DNA of 64,000 nucleotides from Oricola indica (GTDB lineage: Bacteria > Pseudomonadota > Alphaproteobacteria > Rhizobiales > Rhizobiaceae), in assembly GCF_019966595.1 (NCBI RefSeq), contig NZ_JAINFJ010000012.1:39718-103717 (forward strand). The letters are read 5' to 3'. The notes beneath the pieces were generated by a model that was given only the letters and a program-made list of their open reading frames with translations, had not been told where the DNA came from and searched no databases. The position numbers and the translations under genes are program-made. Shown here piece by piece: positions 42,082 to 53,365 of the stretch (its first letter is position 1; each line of letters begins with the position of its first letter).

Positions 42082-42250
42082 GGTTTCGACTGCAACCCGA
42101 ATGATCGGCGACGGAGGCTCCATCGCGCAAAAAACTGTTTGTGAAAGCCCGGTGTTGCGCGCCCGCAACTTTTCCGCCGCCGCAACGGTTTCCATTTGCA
42201 CGGAAAACGCACTAGAAGGCGGCAAAGAGACATATTCACAGAGGCGCCGC

Positions 42251-42880
<630 letters not shown>

Positions 42881-42887
42881 CGCGACA

Positions 42888-43571
42888 ATGGCCGAACCCC
42901 TTCTGATTTTCGACTGCGACGGTGTCCTGATCGACAGCGAGGTGATCTACCTCGATGTCGAATTGACCTTCCTGCGCGATCTCGGCATCTCGGTCGACTG
43001 GGCCACCTATGTGCGCGAGTTCATGGCGCTTGGACCGGCGGAATGGCGGATCAAATATGCCGGGCTCATCCTTCGGGAGACAGGCGAACCGCTGCTCGAC
43101 GCCGGCTTCGAGAAGCTCAAGGCGGAATCACGCCGCCGCGTCGCCGAAGGCATGAAACCTGTCGAGGGCGCGCAGGCGATGCTGGAACGACTGACGCAGA
43201 AACGCTGCGTCGCCTCGTCGACGCAACTGGCTTTCCTGCACCGAAAGCTCGACCTCGTGGATTTCTCGCGGTTTTTCAGTAACGGCGTGTTTTCCGGCGA
43301 CATGGTCGAACACGGCAAGCCCGCGCCGGACCTCTTCCTGCACGCGGCGCAGGCGATGGGTCACGAAAACAGCGACTGCATCGTCATCGAGGACAGCGCC
43401 AATGGCGTGCGCGGCGGCAAGGCGGCCGGGCATTTCGTGATCGGGTTCACCGGCGGAAGCCATTGCCGCAAGGGCCATGGCGACATGCTGGAGGAGGCTG
43501 GCGCGGATCTCGTGATCGAAAGCCACGACGCGCTTTCGGGCTGGATATCAGCCGAATTGCGGGCCGCCTGA
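42888..43571 (+). CDS. HAD-superfamily phosphatase
   Basis: Protein of 227 residues. Motif I LIFDCDGVLIDSE, motif II region CVASSTQLAFL, motif III Lys in EHGKPAPDLFLHAA and motif IV IVIEDSANGVRGG define a subfamily IA HAD hydrolase with an alpha-helical cap, like phosphoglycolate phosphatases and beta-phosphoglucomutases. The substrate cannot be read off. It starts seven bases after the exonuclease stop and ends two bases before the convergent PanE-like gene. Confidence 0.88.
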   Translation: MAEPLLIFDCDGVLIDSEVIYLDVELTFLRDLGISVDWATYVREFMALGPAEWRIKYAGLILRETGEPLLDAGFEKLKAESRRRVAEGMKPVEGAQAMLERLTQKRCVASSTQLAFLHRKLDLVDFSRFFSNGVFSGDMVEHGKPAPDLFLHAAQAMGHENSDCIVIEDSANGVRGGKAAGHFVIGFTGGSHCRKGHGDMLEEAGADLVIESHDALSGWISAELRAA

Positions 43572-43573
43572 CC

Positions 43574-44542
43574 TCAGGCCCTGCCGGACCGGGCGAAATC
43601 TGCTTCGAGCTCGTCAGGCGAAAGGCTTCCCGGTTCGATGCCCTCGACGACGAGACGGCGGCCGAGGTCGCACAGGAACCGGTTGACCGGCACGGGCACG
43701 CCGTTCAGGCGGCCGAGCAGGACGATTTCGCCATTGAGGTAATCGGTCTCGATGGACCCGGTCCCGCGCAGGAGACTTTGTGCCGAAGACGAACCGGTTC
43801 GCTTGACGCCCTCAACCTCGACGATGCGCATCAGCTCGTCCTGGCGATAGTCATCCGAGACTGCGATGCCGGCTGCGGCCAGCACCGCCTCGGCCTCGGT
43901 GCGGGCAGCCTTTCCCAGAGCGGATTGCCGACCTTCACGCCCGCATGCGGCGTCGAGTACGTTTGTGAGATTCATCAGCAGCTTGCCGTATTTCCCGGGC
44001 ATCACGTCGTCATCGGGGACGCCGGCGAAACCCGCGCCGTCGAGCGCCCGGCAGACATCCGTGACGACCTGGTCCACGCCGGACGGATAGCGCCCGATAT
44101 TGAAGACACCCCGTTTCGGCGCTCCGTTGATCACGACCTCGCCCGGCCGGACATAATCCGCCGGCATCATCACCACGGCTCCGTAGACATTCTCGAACAG
44201 GCGAAGGGCGAGACGCTCGTTTTCGATGCCGTTCTGCATGCAAATGACGGGCTGACCCCGGACACCGCAAATCTGCAGCGCCTCGAGCGCGGCTTTCGTG
44301 TCTTGCGTCTTCATCGTCAGGAAGATCACGTCATTGGACCGGAATTCGATCTCCTCGGGCGACGCGACGCAGGCGAAGCGAACCACCTCGTCGCTGTCCG
44401 GCGTGCGCAACCGCAGGCCGGTGCTGCGGATTGCTTCCAGTTGGGCCCCGCGCGCGATACCGACGACCTCGCGGCCGGATTGCGCAAGGCTTGCCGCCAG
44501 TCCGCCGCCGATCGCGCCGACGCCGTAAAACACGAACCGCAT
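43574..44542 (-). CDS. Ketopantoate reductase family oxidoreductase (PanE/ApbA-like)
   Basis: Protein of 322 residues. The N-terminal NADP-binding GVGAIGGGLAASLAQSG, the catalytic-region FLTMKTQDT and MQNGIENE, and the helical C-terminal domain with GKYGKLLMNLTNVLDA (catalytic Lys) fit the 2-dehydropantoate 2-reductase family. Many genomes carry several paralogues and only one serves pantothenate synthesis, so the substrate is open. Its start is 20 bases after the stop of the small upstream gene on the same strand, so the two are probably co-transcribed. Confidence 0.85.
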   Translation of the reverse strand: MRFVFYGVGAIGGGLAASLAQSGREVVGIARGAQLEAIRSTGLRLRTPDSDEVVRFACVASPEEIEFRSNDVIFLTMKTQDTKAALEALQICGVRGQPVICMQNGIENERLALRLFENVYGAVVMMPADYVRPGEVVINGAPKRGVFNIGRYPSGVDQVVTDVCRALDGAGFAGVPDDDVMPGKYGKLLMNLTNVLDAACGREGRQSALGKAARTEAEAVLAAAGIAVSDDYRQDELMRIVEVEGVKRTGSSSAQSLLRGTGSIETDYLNGEIVLLGRLNGVPVPVNRFLCDLGRRLVVEGIEPGSLSPDELEADFARSGRA

Positions 44543-44562
44543 TCAGATACTCCCGATTTCAA

Positions 44563-44904
44563 TCATTTTTCCGACCCGGGCTTGGCGAAGACGCCGACCC
44601 GCGCCATCACCTCCTGCGGGATGTCGTAGGTCGACCTGAGATGGTGGTCGGTTTTCAGGCCAAGATAGTCGCGCTGGATGAACAGGACCCATGCCCGGTC
44701 GGCGGCCTCCTGGACGAGTTCGTCGCGGTCCCGGTTCGACCCGGGCGTCGCGTCATGCCGGCGCAGCGCCTCCAGCGCTTCCTCCAGCCGCCTGCCGATG
44801 CGGCCGAGAGCGGAGGCCGTTTCCTGCATGATTTCGTAGCCGAAGGCGTCGAATCCCTTGTCGGTATTGACGTTTCGGCGGGCGAGAGATCTCGGCGGGC
44901 GCAT
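44563..44904 (-). CDS. Small conserved helical protein of unknown function
   Basis: Protein of 113 residues. FGYEIMQETASALGRIGRRLEEALEAL and the ending YDIPQEVMARVGVF (quoted as separate parts) resemble a small alphaproteobacterial DUF family that I recall as DUF6665, without certainty. All helical, no signal or membrane segment. It lies upstream of the PanE-like gene on the same strand, and downstream of the rpsA terminator, so it must have its own promoter in 44905-44978. Confidence 0.65.
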   Translation of the reverse strand: MRPPRSLARRNVNTDKGFDAFGYEIMQETASALGRIGRRLEEALEALRRHDATPGSNRDRDELVQEAADRAWVLFIQRDYLGLKTDHHLRSTYDIPQEVMARVGVFAKPGSEK

Positions 44905-44978
44905 GTTCGAACTGGATCGCGATTGCTTCTGCGTCGGAAAATCGGTCCATGCGCCGCGCCCGTCAACCGCAAGGCACG

Positions 44979-45010
44979 AAAAAACCCGCCGGACGCTGCC
45001 GTCCGGCGGG
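44979..45010 (-). terminator. Intrinsic terminator of rpsA
   Basis: A perfect 11-bp GC-rich stem (44985-44995 with 45000-45010) and 4-base loop are followed on the minus strand by six T residues. It lies 25 bases past the rpsA stop. A textbook rho-independent terminator. Confidence 0.92.
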
Positions 45011-45034
45011 TTCGTGTCAGCTATCGCGCGAGGC

Positions 45035-46735
45035 TTAGTTGCCTTCGCGGTTCTTCAGCGCAGCGCCGAGAATGTCGCCGAGCGATGCGCCGGCGTCGGT
45101 CGAACCGAACTGTGCCACGGCTTCCTTCTCCTCGGCGATTTCCAGCGCCTTGATGGAGACGGAGATGCGACGCGTCTTCTTGTCGAACTGCGTGACGCGA
45201 GCATCGACCTTCTGGCCGACGGCGAAGCGTTCCGGACGCTGTTCGTCGCGGTCACGCGACAGATCCGAGCGGCGGATGAAGCTGTCGACGTCGTGATCGA
45301 CCAGTTTCACCTCGAGGCCACCATCGGTCACCGCAGTGACCTCGGCGGTCACGACCGCACCCTTGCGCAGTTCACCCGACGCGGCGGCTTCGCCGATCGC
45401 ATCGCGGCCGAGCTGCTTGATGCCAAGCGAGATGCGCTCCTTCTCGACGTCGACGTCGAGAACCTGCGCCTGGACCACGTCACCCTTGTTGTAGGTTTCG
45501 ATGGCCTGTTCGCCCGGCATGTTCCAGTCGAGATCGGACAGGTGAACCATGCCGTCGACATCGCCGTCCAGGCCGATGAACAGACCGAACTCGGTCTTGT
45601 TCTTGACCTCGCCCTCGACGACAGCGCCCGACGGGTGGCTGTGCGCAAAGGCTTCCCACGGATTTTCGAGCGTCTGCTTGAGGCCAAGCGAGATGCGGCG
45701 CTTCTGCGGGTCGACCTCGAGCACGACAACCTCGACTTCCTGGGAGGTCGAGAGGATCTTGCCGGGGTGCACGTTCTTCTTTGTCCAGGACATTTCGGAA
45801 ACGTGGATCAGGCCCTCGATGCCCGGCTCGATCTCGACGAATGCACCGTAATCGGTGATGTTCGTGACTGTGCCGTTGATCTTCTTGCCGACCGGGTAGT
45901 TGGCGCCGATGCCGTCCCACGGATCGGCCTGAAGCTGCTTCATGCCGAGCGAGATACGGTGGGTTTCCTGGTTGATGCGGATGATCTGGACCTTGACGGT
46001 CTGGCCGATCGACAGGATTTCCGACGGGTGGTTGACGCGACGCCATGCCATGTCGGTGACATGCAGCAGGCCGTCGATGCCGCCGAGATCGACGAACGCA
46101 CCGTAATCGGTGATGTTCTTGACGACGCCCTCGACCGTCTGACCCTCTTCGAGGTTCTGGACGATTTCCGAACGCTGCTCGGCGCGGCTCTCTTCGAGAA
46201 CGGTCCGGCGCGAGACGACGATGTTGCCGCGGCGCTTGTCCATCTTGAGGATTTCGAAGGGCTGCGGGTTGTGCATCAGCGGGGTGACGTCACGGACAGG
46301 GCGGATATCGACCTGGGAGCGCGGCAGGAAGGCCACGGCGCCGTCGAGATCGACGGTGAAGCCGCCCTTGACCTGGTTGAAGATGACGCCTTCGACGCGC
46401 TCGCCGGCCTCGAACTTGGCTTCGAGCTTGACCCAGCTCTCTTCGCGGCGTGCTTTCTCGCGCGAGAGAACCGCTTCGCCGAGGGCGTTCTCGACGCGCT
46501 CGACATAAACTTCCACGGTGTCGCCGACATTCAGCGTACCGTCCTTGGCCCTGGCGCCGAATTCCTTCAGCGCGATACGGCCTTCGACCTTCAGGCCGAC
46601 ATCGACAATCGCCATGTCTTTTTCGATTGCCGTGATGACGCCCTTGACGACGGAACCTTCCGAGGTGTCGCGATCTTCAAAGGACTGTTCGAGGAGGGAC
46701 GCGAAGTCCTCCTGACTGGGATTCATATCCGACAT
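45035..46735 (-). CDS. rpsA: 30S ribosomal protein S1
   Basis: Protein of 566 residues from ATG 46735 with CAGGAGT upstream. Six S1 RNA-binding repeats are readable, each with the VEG/G-x-V then YGAFVDL or FTVDL pattern (for example GVVKNITDYGAFVDLGG and GTVTNITDYGAFVEIEPG). It binds mRNA leaders to the 30S subunit. Placed after cmk as in most proteobacteria, with 135 bases between, which probably hold an extra rpsA promoter; followed by a strong terminator. Confidence 0.98.
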   Translation of the reverse strand: MSDMNPSQEDFASLLEQSFEDRDTSEGSVVKGVITAIEKDMAIVDVGLKVEGRIALKEFGARAKDGTLNVGDTVEVYVERVENALGEAVLSREKARREESWVKLEAKFEAGERVEGVIFNQVKGGFTVDLDGAVAFLPRSQVDIRPVRDVTPLMHNPQPFEILKMDKRRGNIVVSRRTVLEESRAEQRSEIVQNLEEGQTVEGVVKNITDYGAFVDLGGIDGLLHVTDMAWRRVNHPSEILSIGQTVKVQIIRINQETHRISLGMKQLQADPWDGIGANYPVGKKINGTVTNITDYGAFVEIEPGIEGLIHVSEMSWTKKNVHPGKILSTSQEVEVVVLEVDPQKRRISLGLKQTLENPWEAFAHSHPSGAVVEGEVKNKTEFGLFIGLDGDVDGMVHLSDLDWNMPGEQAIETYNKGDVVQAQVLDVDVEKERISLGIKQLGRDAIGEAAASGELRKGAVVTAEVTAVTDGGLEVKLVDHDVDSFIRRSDLSRDRDEQRPERFAVGQKVDARVTQFDKKTRRISVSIKALEIAEEKEAVAQFGSTDAGASLGDILGAALKNREGN

Positions 46736-46870
46736 TAATACTCCTGGGAGCCCGGTATTATGCTTCGGGCAAAGCGCCGGCGGGTTGGTGTTTCGGTTCT
46801 CCAAACTGCGATCCGGCCCTGAAACGTCTCGTGGGCCAAATCCGGCGCGGTGATCGCTGTTCGGAATTTG

Positions 46871-48915
<2,045 letters not shown>

Positions 48916-49088
48916 TCAGACCAAAATCACCTCGCGCGGACGCTTCGGCGAAGCAAGCGCCGTATCGTCAATTGGCCTTTGACAGGCAAATTCTTTGCCG
49001 CTATGGACCGGCGACATTTTTCAGGACGAAAAGCCCCTGTTATCGCCGCCGATCCGTGCGGAACACGAGAATTCACAAGGACGCGACC

Positions 49089-49514
49089 GTGGCAAAACCG
49101 GAACTTGGAACCAAGCGCATCTGCCCCGAAACGGGCCGCAAATTCTATGACCTGAACAAGGACCCGATCGTCTCGCCCTATACCGGCAAGACCTATCCGC
49201 TGTCCTATTTCGAAGATACGAAATCCGAGATCATCGAGGAAAAGGCCGAGGAAGCCGAAGAGACCAAGGCAGAACCGGCCGACGAGGAAGAAGACACCGG
49301 GACCGCGGAAGTCATTTCTCTGGAGGATGCCGAGGAAGACGAGTCCGGCAAGGACGATAACCTGCCCGACCTCGGCGACAACACCGATGACGACGACCTC
49401 GATATCGACGACGACGACGATGACGACACCTTCCTCGCCGAAGACGAGGACGACGATGATGACGACGTCAGCGACATTATCGATGTCGCCGGCGGAGACG
49501 ACGACGAAAGTTGA
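49089..49514 (+). CDS. TIGR02300 (FYDLN acid) family protein
   Basis: Protein of 141 residues starting at GTG 49089 with AAGGA upstream. The N-terminus (KPELGTKRICPETGRKFYDL, DPIVSPYTGKTYPLSYF) is the conserved FYDLN domain; the rest is a disordered Glu then Asp tail, with runs of up to eight Asp. The family is restricted to alphaproteobacteria and has no assigned function. The Cys-containing start suggests a partly lost zinc-binding knuckle. Divergent from aroA and followed by tRNA-Ala, its usual setting. Confidence 0.92.
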   Translation: MAKPELGTKRICPETGRKFYDLNKDPIVSPYTGKTYPLSYFEDTKSEIIEEKAEEAEETKAEPADEEEDTGTAEVISLEDAEEDESGKDDNLPDLGDNTDDDDLDIDDDDDDDTFLAEDEDDDDDDVSDIIDVAGGDDDES

Positions 49515-49521
49515 CGAAAAG

Positions 49522-49554
49522 CGCGTCGCGGGGACTTGATCTTGCCGCGGCGCG
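49522..49554 (+). terminator. Possible terminator after the FYDLN gene
   Basis: A 10-bp stem with one G-T pair (49522-49531 with 49545-49554) and a 13-base loop begins eight bases after the stop. The following ATTGTATCTG is a poor T-tract, so function is uncertain. Confidence 0.4.
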
Positions 49555-49605
49555 ATTGTATCTGACCGCGATCCGCAGGCTCCCCAAGCCTGCCGCGATA
49601 TTGAC

Positions 49606-49681
49606 GGGGCCATAGCTCAGCTGGGAGAGCGCCTGCATGGCATGCAGGAGGTCAGCGGTTCGATCCCGCTTGGCTCCACCA
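49606..49681 (+). tRNA. tRNA-Ala (anticodon GGC)
   Basis: 76 bases with encoded CCA. The acceptor stem GGGGCCA pairs with TGGCTCC, the D arm reads AGCTCAGCTGGGAGAGC, the anticodon stem CCTGC/GCAGG encloses ATGGCAT giving anticodon GGC, and the T arm has GGTTCGATCCC. It reads GCC and GCU alanine codons. Sequence 49682-49947 beyond it holds no gene I can support. Confidence 0.97.
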
Positions 49682-49947
49682 AATCCCTCCGCGGACGACT
49701 GTTTTCCCGACATTGCAATAATCAGACATCGTGGCGTCGCCGCGTGTTCGAGCGCATGCATTCCCGAAATACAATTCGGCTCACACGCTCCGGCGGTATG
49801 TACCGAGGCGTGCGCATGGCCGATCGACGGCTCAGCGGTGAGCCCGGATTATCGCGCGCGCAGAAAAAATCCGGGACATCTTCAATTTTTCGTTTCCATA
49901 CTGTAACATTTCGCGAGTAAGAGTTTGCCAGCGTACGGATTTGGCCC

Positions 49948-50463
49948 ATGCAAGACGACATGCGAGTACTTCTTCATCCCGCCCGCGCCGAGCAACTCAT
50001 GATGCTGGCGGAGAAATGGCGGTGCAACTCCAGCGAAGCCGTCGAGCGGCTGATTCGCGATAGCATCGCCCAGGGCAACCTGCCGGACACGACCCCAGGG
50101 CTCGAGGTCGCGGCGTTCGGAAATCTCGTCGCCTTCAAGATCGATTTCGACCGGACTCCGCCAATGTCCTGGCAACAGGCCATGAAGATCAGCCATGCGC
50201 TCGGCCAACTCGTCAACGGCAAGAACGACGGCTTTCGGGCCGCCTACAGCGCCGAGACGAGCCTTATCTTCACGCGCACCGATGACGGTTTCGCCATCAG
50301 CTTCACCTCACCGGACAACAGGAAGACTGTGACGGTGACGACGAGCATTCTCGACGACCTCTCGCGCCAGTTCAACGCCGCGGCGATGAAGGCGCAGGCG
50401 AACAAGACCGGCCGCCCGGGAAAGCTGCCCTCGGCGGATCAATCGGCCGAAATGCGTGCCTGA
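49948..50463 (+). CDS. Hypothetical protein with ribbon-helix-helix-like N-terminus
   Basis: Protein of 171 residues, unrecognised. The first 50 residues (MRVLLHPARAEQLMMLAEKW, SSEAVERLIRDSIAQG) look like the strand-helix-helix of RHH or Arc-type DNA-binding proteins. A second part (VAFKIDFDRTPPMSWQQAMKI onward, given in part) is mixed alpha/beta, and the tail is basic and disordered. ATG 49960 is an alternative start. It is alone on its strand between tRNA-Ala and a convergent small gene. Being next to a tRNA, it could be a lineage-specific insertion, but no integrase is seen. Confidence 0.6.
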   Translation: MQDDMRVLLHPARAEQLMMLAEKWRCNSSEAVERLIRDSIAQGNLPDTTPGLEVAAFGNLVAFKIDFDRTPPMSWQQAMKISHALGQLVNGKNDGFRAAYSAETSLIFTRTDDGFAISFTSPDNRKTVTVTTSILDDLSRQFNAAAMKAQANKTGRPGKLPSADQSAEMRA

Positions 50464-50481
50464 GAGGTCGGATCGCGACCT

Positions 50482-50802
50482 CTAGCGACCCGAACCGCCG
50501 TCACGCGCGCGCAACCTCGCATAAAACACTTCCGACAGTGTCAGGAAGGCCCGGTCGACCTCGCCCGGCTCCCATCCGGCATGGATAGCCCAGTCCCGAA
50601 CTGTTTCCATGTCATCGGCAAGCGCGCTGTCCGCGCGTGATGCGTCCAACGCGTTTTCGAGCATCGCGACGACCTCAGCCTCATCATGGCCGGACTTCAG
50701 CAGGTTCGAAATCAAATCCTCGAACGCGGCCATGATCGCCGCTTCGCAGTCGCGGTCACGTCCCCTGTAGGGCGCTACTTGTTTCGGCGGTGAAATCGTC
50801 AT
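50482..50802 (-). CDS. Small hypothetical protein
   Basis: Protein of 106 residues if started at ATG 50802; ATG 50733 is possible and ribosome sites are weak for both. Helical, with AAFEDLISNLLKSGHDEAEVV and WAIHAGWEPGEVDRAFLTL (quoted as two parts). No family recognised. Convergent with the previous gene, 18 bases apart, and divergent from glpR. Confidence 0.5.
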   Translation of the reverse strand: MTISPPKQVAPYRGRDRDCEAAIMAAFEDLISNLLKSGHDEAEVVAMLENALDASRADSALADDMETVRDWAIHAGWEPGEVDRAFLTLSEVFYARLRARDGGSGR

Positions 50803-51004
50803 TCTTCGCGGCCGCGCAAATCCAGTTCCCTGTCGTGACTGCGAAACCGCGCGCGACAAAGCCAGATGATGCTCGCAAGATTTTGCCATTACGTAAAGTC
50901 CACCCGCCTGTCCTGGAGCGGTTTTCAAAAGGAATGACAGGGCCATTTCCGCCCTTTGCCGAGCCGCACCCTTGCCCGTTGCGATCGGCGGAGATCACAC
51001 GAAA

Positions 51005-51055
51005 CGAAAATACCCGAAAAGAAATCGTGACAAAACGATGATTTTCGCGGATAAG
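51005..51055 (+). promoter_or_regulatory. Probable glpRD promoter with repeated CGAAAA motifs
   Basis: GTGACA (51027-51032), 17 bases, GATAAG (51050-51055) is the best promoter. CGAAAA occurs at 51005 and 51015, ten bases apart, and its complement (ATTTTCG) at 51041-51047 in the spacer. The repeats resemble DeoR/GlpR half-sites, suggesting autoregulation. Assigned by eye. Confidence 0.4.
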
Positions 51056-51081
51056 CGCGCTGAACACTTTCGGATCCACCG

Positions 51082-51858
51082 ATGACGCCGCTACCGCCAC
51101 GACATTTGGACATTCTGGAGATCGCCCGGCGTGACGGTCGGGTCGATGTTGAAACGCTCGCGGAACGTTTCAACGTTACGGCGCAGACAATCCGCAAGGA
51201 TCTGAACGAGCTCTGCGAGGCAGACAGGCTGCAGCGCGTGCATGGCGGTGCGGTATTTCCGTCAAGCACGGTCAATCTCGCCTATCTCGCCCGGCGCGAG
51301 ATCGCGGCGCCCGGCAAGACGCACATCGCCGACCGCGTCGCCAGCCTCGTGCCGGACGGGTCCTCGCTGATCCTGAATATCGGCACCACAACCGAACAGG
51401 TCGCTCATGCCCTGCGCCGGCACCGCGACCTGATGGTGGTGACCAACAACCTGAACGTCGCGATGATCCTGCACGATGCCGAGGGTGTCGACGTGGTCGT
51501 GTCCGGCGGCATGGTGCGGAAGGCCGATGGCGGCATCATCGGCGAGGCCGCGGTCGATTTGATCCGGCAGTTCAAGGTCGATTTCGCGGTCATTGGCGCC
51601 TCCGCCATTGACGAAGAGGGCACGCTGCTCGATTTCGACTACCGGGAAGTCCGGATCGCCCAGGCGATCCTGTATCAGGCGCGCAAGACGATCCTCGTCG
51701 CCGACACGACCAAGTTCGAGCGGCGCGCGCCGGTGCGGATCGGCCAGCTGACGGACATAGACATATTCATCACCGACGCGCCGCCGCCGCCTTCGATCGC
51801 GGAAATCTGCGCGGCCGCGGAGGTGGAACTCATCATAGCGGGAGATACCCATGACTGA
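51082..51858 (+). CDS. glpR: DeoR-family repressor of glycerol 3-phosphate genes
   Basis: Protein of 258 residues. The DeoR winged helix (RHLDILEIARRDGRVDVETL, FNVTAQTIRKDLNELCE) with the family's RVHGGAV motif precedes the sugar-phosphate sensor domain (LILNIGTTTEQVAHAL, SGGMVRKADGGIIGEAA, VADTTKFERRAPVRIG). Overlap of eight bases with glpD identifies it as GlpR: it would repress glpD and release on glycerol 3-phosphate. Start ATG 51082. Confidence 0.92.
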   Translation: MTPLPPRHLDILEIARRDGRVDVETLAERFNVTAQTIRKDLNELCEADRLQRVHGGAVFPSSTVNLAYLARREIAAPGKTHIADRVASLVPDGSSLILNIGTTTEQVAHALRRHRDLMVVTNNLNVAMILHDAEGVDVVVSGGMVRKADGGIIGEAAVDLIRQFKVDFAVIGASAIDEEGTLLDFDYREVRIAQAILYQARKTILVADTTKFERRAPVRIGQLTDIDIFITDAPPPPSIAEICAAAEVELIIAGDTHD

Positions 51859-53365
51859 CGCCACACCGCATTACGACATCCTCGTCATAGGCGGCGGCAT
51901 CAACGGCGCGGGCATCGCGCGCGACGCCGCCGGACGGGGCTTCAGCGTCTGCCTTTGCGACAAGGGAGACTTCGGCGGCGGCACGTCATCGGCATCGACC
52001 AAGCTGATCCATGGCGGTTTGCGTTATCTGGAGCATTACGAGTTCCGCCTCGTGCGCGAGGCGCTGACCGAGCGCGAAATCCTGTGGTCGATGGCACCGC
52101 ATATCATCCGGCCGCTGCGCTTCATCCTGCCCTATCACTCCGGCCTGCGGCCGGCATGGCTGCTGCGCCTCGGCCTGTTTCTCTACGACAATCTCGGTGG
52201 ACGAAAGCTCCTGCCGGCAACGCGGACGCTGAACCTCGAAACGGACGTAGCCGGCAAGCCCCTGAAGGACAACTTCCGGAAAGCGTTCGAATATTCCGAC
52301 TGCTGGGTCGAGGATTCGCGTCTCGTGATCCTCAATCTGCGCGATGCGCAGGAGAAGGGCGCGACCATTCATGCGCGCACCGCTGCCGAGAATGCGCGGT
52401 TCGATGACGGCACATGGCATGTCACGCTGCGCGACACGGAAACGAACGCGGCGCGCGAGATCAGCGCATCGCTCGTCGTCAATGCGGCCGGTCCGTGGGT
52501 GGACGAGGTGCTCAAGCAGGTCTTCGGCCTCAACGACGCGCATAATGTGCGCCTCGTGCGCGGCAGCCATATCGTCGTGAACCGGATCTTCGACGACGAT
52601 CGCCCCTATATCTTCCAGAACGCGGACGGGCGGATCGTCTTTGCGATCCCCTACGAGGAGGACTACACGCTGATCGGGACCACCGACTCGGAACAGGATG
52701 CGATTGACGGTCCGCCACGGATCACGCCCGAGGAGACATCCTATCTGTGCGCGGCGGCAAGCGAGTATTTTTCCAGCCCGGTGACGACCGACGATGTGGT
52801 GTGGACATATTCGGGCGTGCGCCCGCTTTACGACGACGGCGCATCCAAGGCGCAGGAAGCGACGCGGGACTACGTGATCCGGCGCGAGGAAACACTCGGC
52901 GGCGGCACGCTGATCAACATCTTCGGCGGCAAGATCACCACCTATCGCAGGCTCGCGGAATCGATGATGGACGAGATCGAGGAGACGATGGGTGCACGCC
53001 GCGCGGCGTGGACGAAAGGCGCTACGCTGCCCGGCGGCGACTTTCCCGTCAAAGGGTTCGGCGATCTCGTCGCCCGGCTCGGCAAAGGACGCGACGGCCT
53101 GGATGCCGCGCTCATCCGCCGGCTTGCCCGGCTCTATGGCACCGATGCGGCGGACATTATCGGCGATGCCCAAACGCCGGACGGCCTCGGGCTCGACTTC
53201 GGCCATGGCCTCCATGAAGCCGAAGTGCGGCACCTGATGGAAAAGGAGTGGGCCCGCACGGCTGACGACGTCCTGTTCCGGCGCACGCGCCTTGGTATCC
53301 GCATGAGCGAGGCGGAGCGAGAGGCGCTGGCGGACTGGATGGCAAAGGCCCGCGCGGGCGCCTAG
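51851..53365 (+). CDS. glpD: Aerobic glycerol-3-phosphate dehydrogenase
   Basis: Protein of 504 residues. The FAD-binding DILVIGGGINGAGIARDAAG, the second signature GGTSSASTKLIHGGLRYLE (given as the family pattern), NAAGPWVDEV and FGGKITTYRRLAESM are GlpD hallmarks. A membrane-associated flavoprotein oxidising glycerol 3-phosphate to dihydroxyacetone phosphate and reducing quinone. It starts inside glpR. The stop TAG shares CTAG with the stop of the convergent SDR gene, so the two coding regions overlap by four bases at their ends. Confidence 0.97.
   Translation: MTDATPHYDILVIGGGINGAGIARDAAGRGFSVCLCDKGDFGGGTSSASTKLIHGGLRYLEHYEFRLVREALTEREILWSMAPHIIRPLRFILPYHSGLRPAWLLRLGLFLYDNLGGRKLLPATRTLNLETDVAGKPLKDNFRKAFEYSDCWVEDSRLVILNLRDAQEKGATIHARTAAENARFDDGTWHVTLRDTETNAAREISASLVVNAAGPWVDEVLKQVFGLNDAHNVRLVRGSHIVVNRIFDDDRPYIFQNADGRIVFAIPYEEDYTLIGTTDSEQDAIDGPPRITPEETSYLCAAASEYFSSPVTTDDVVWTYSGVRPLYDDGASKAQEATRDYVIRREETLGGGTLINIFGGKITTYRRLAESMMDEIEETMGARRAAWTKGATLPGGDFPVKGFGDLVARLGKGRDGLDAALIRRLARLYGTDAADIIGDAQTPDGLGLDFGHGLHEAEVRHLMEKEWARTADDVLFRRTRLGIRMSEAEREALADWMAKARAGA

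Noticed and set aside
39625..42144. Very long open frame on the plus strand (over 800 codons)
   Set aside because: It lies antisense to glgP, has no family motif or ribosome site, and arises from GC-rich codon bias.
44858..46738. Long plus-strand open frame over rpsA
   Set aside because: Its periodic Asp/Leu-rich pattern only mirrors the six S1 repeats on the minus strand.
49205..49477. Serine-rich open frame on the minus strand
   Set aside because: Reverse reading of the Asp/Glu tail of the FYDLN protein.
49637..49920. Open frames starting inside tRNA-Ala
   Set aside because: They run through the tRNA and have no ribosome site or homology.
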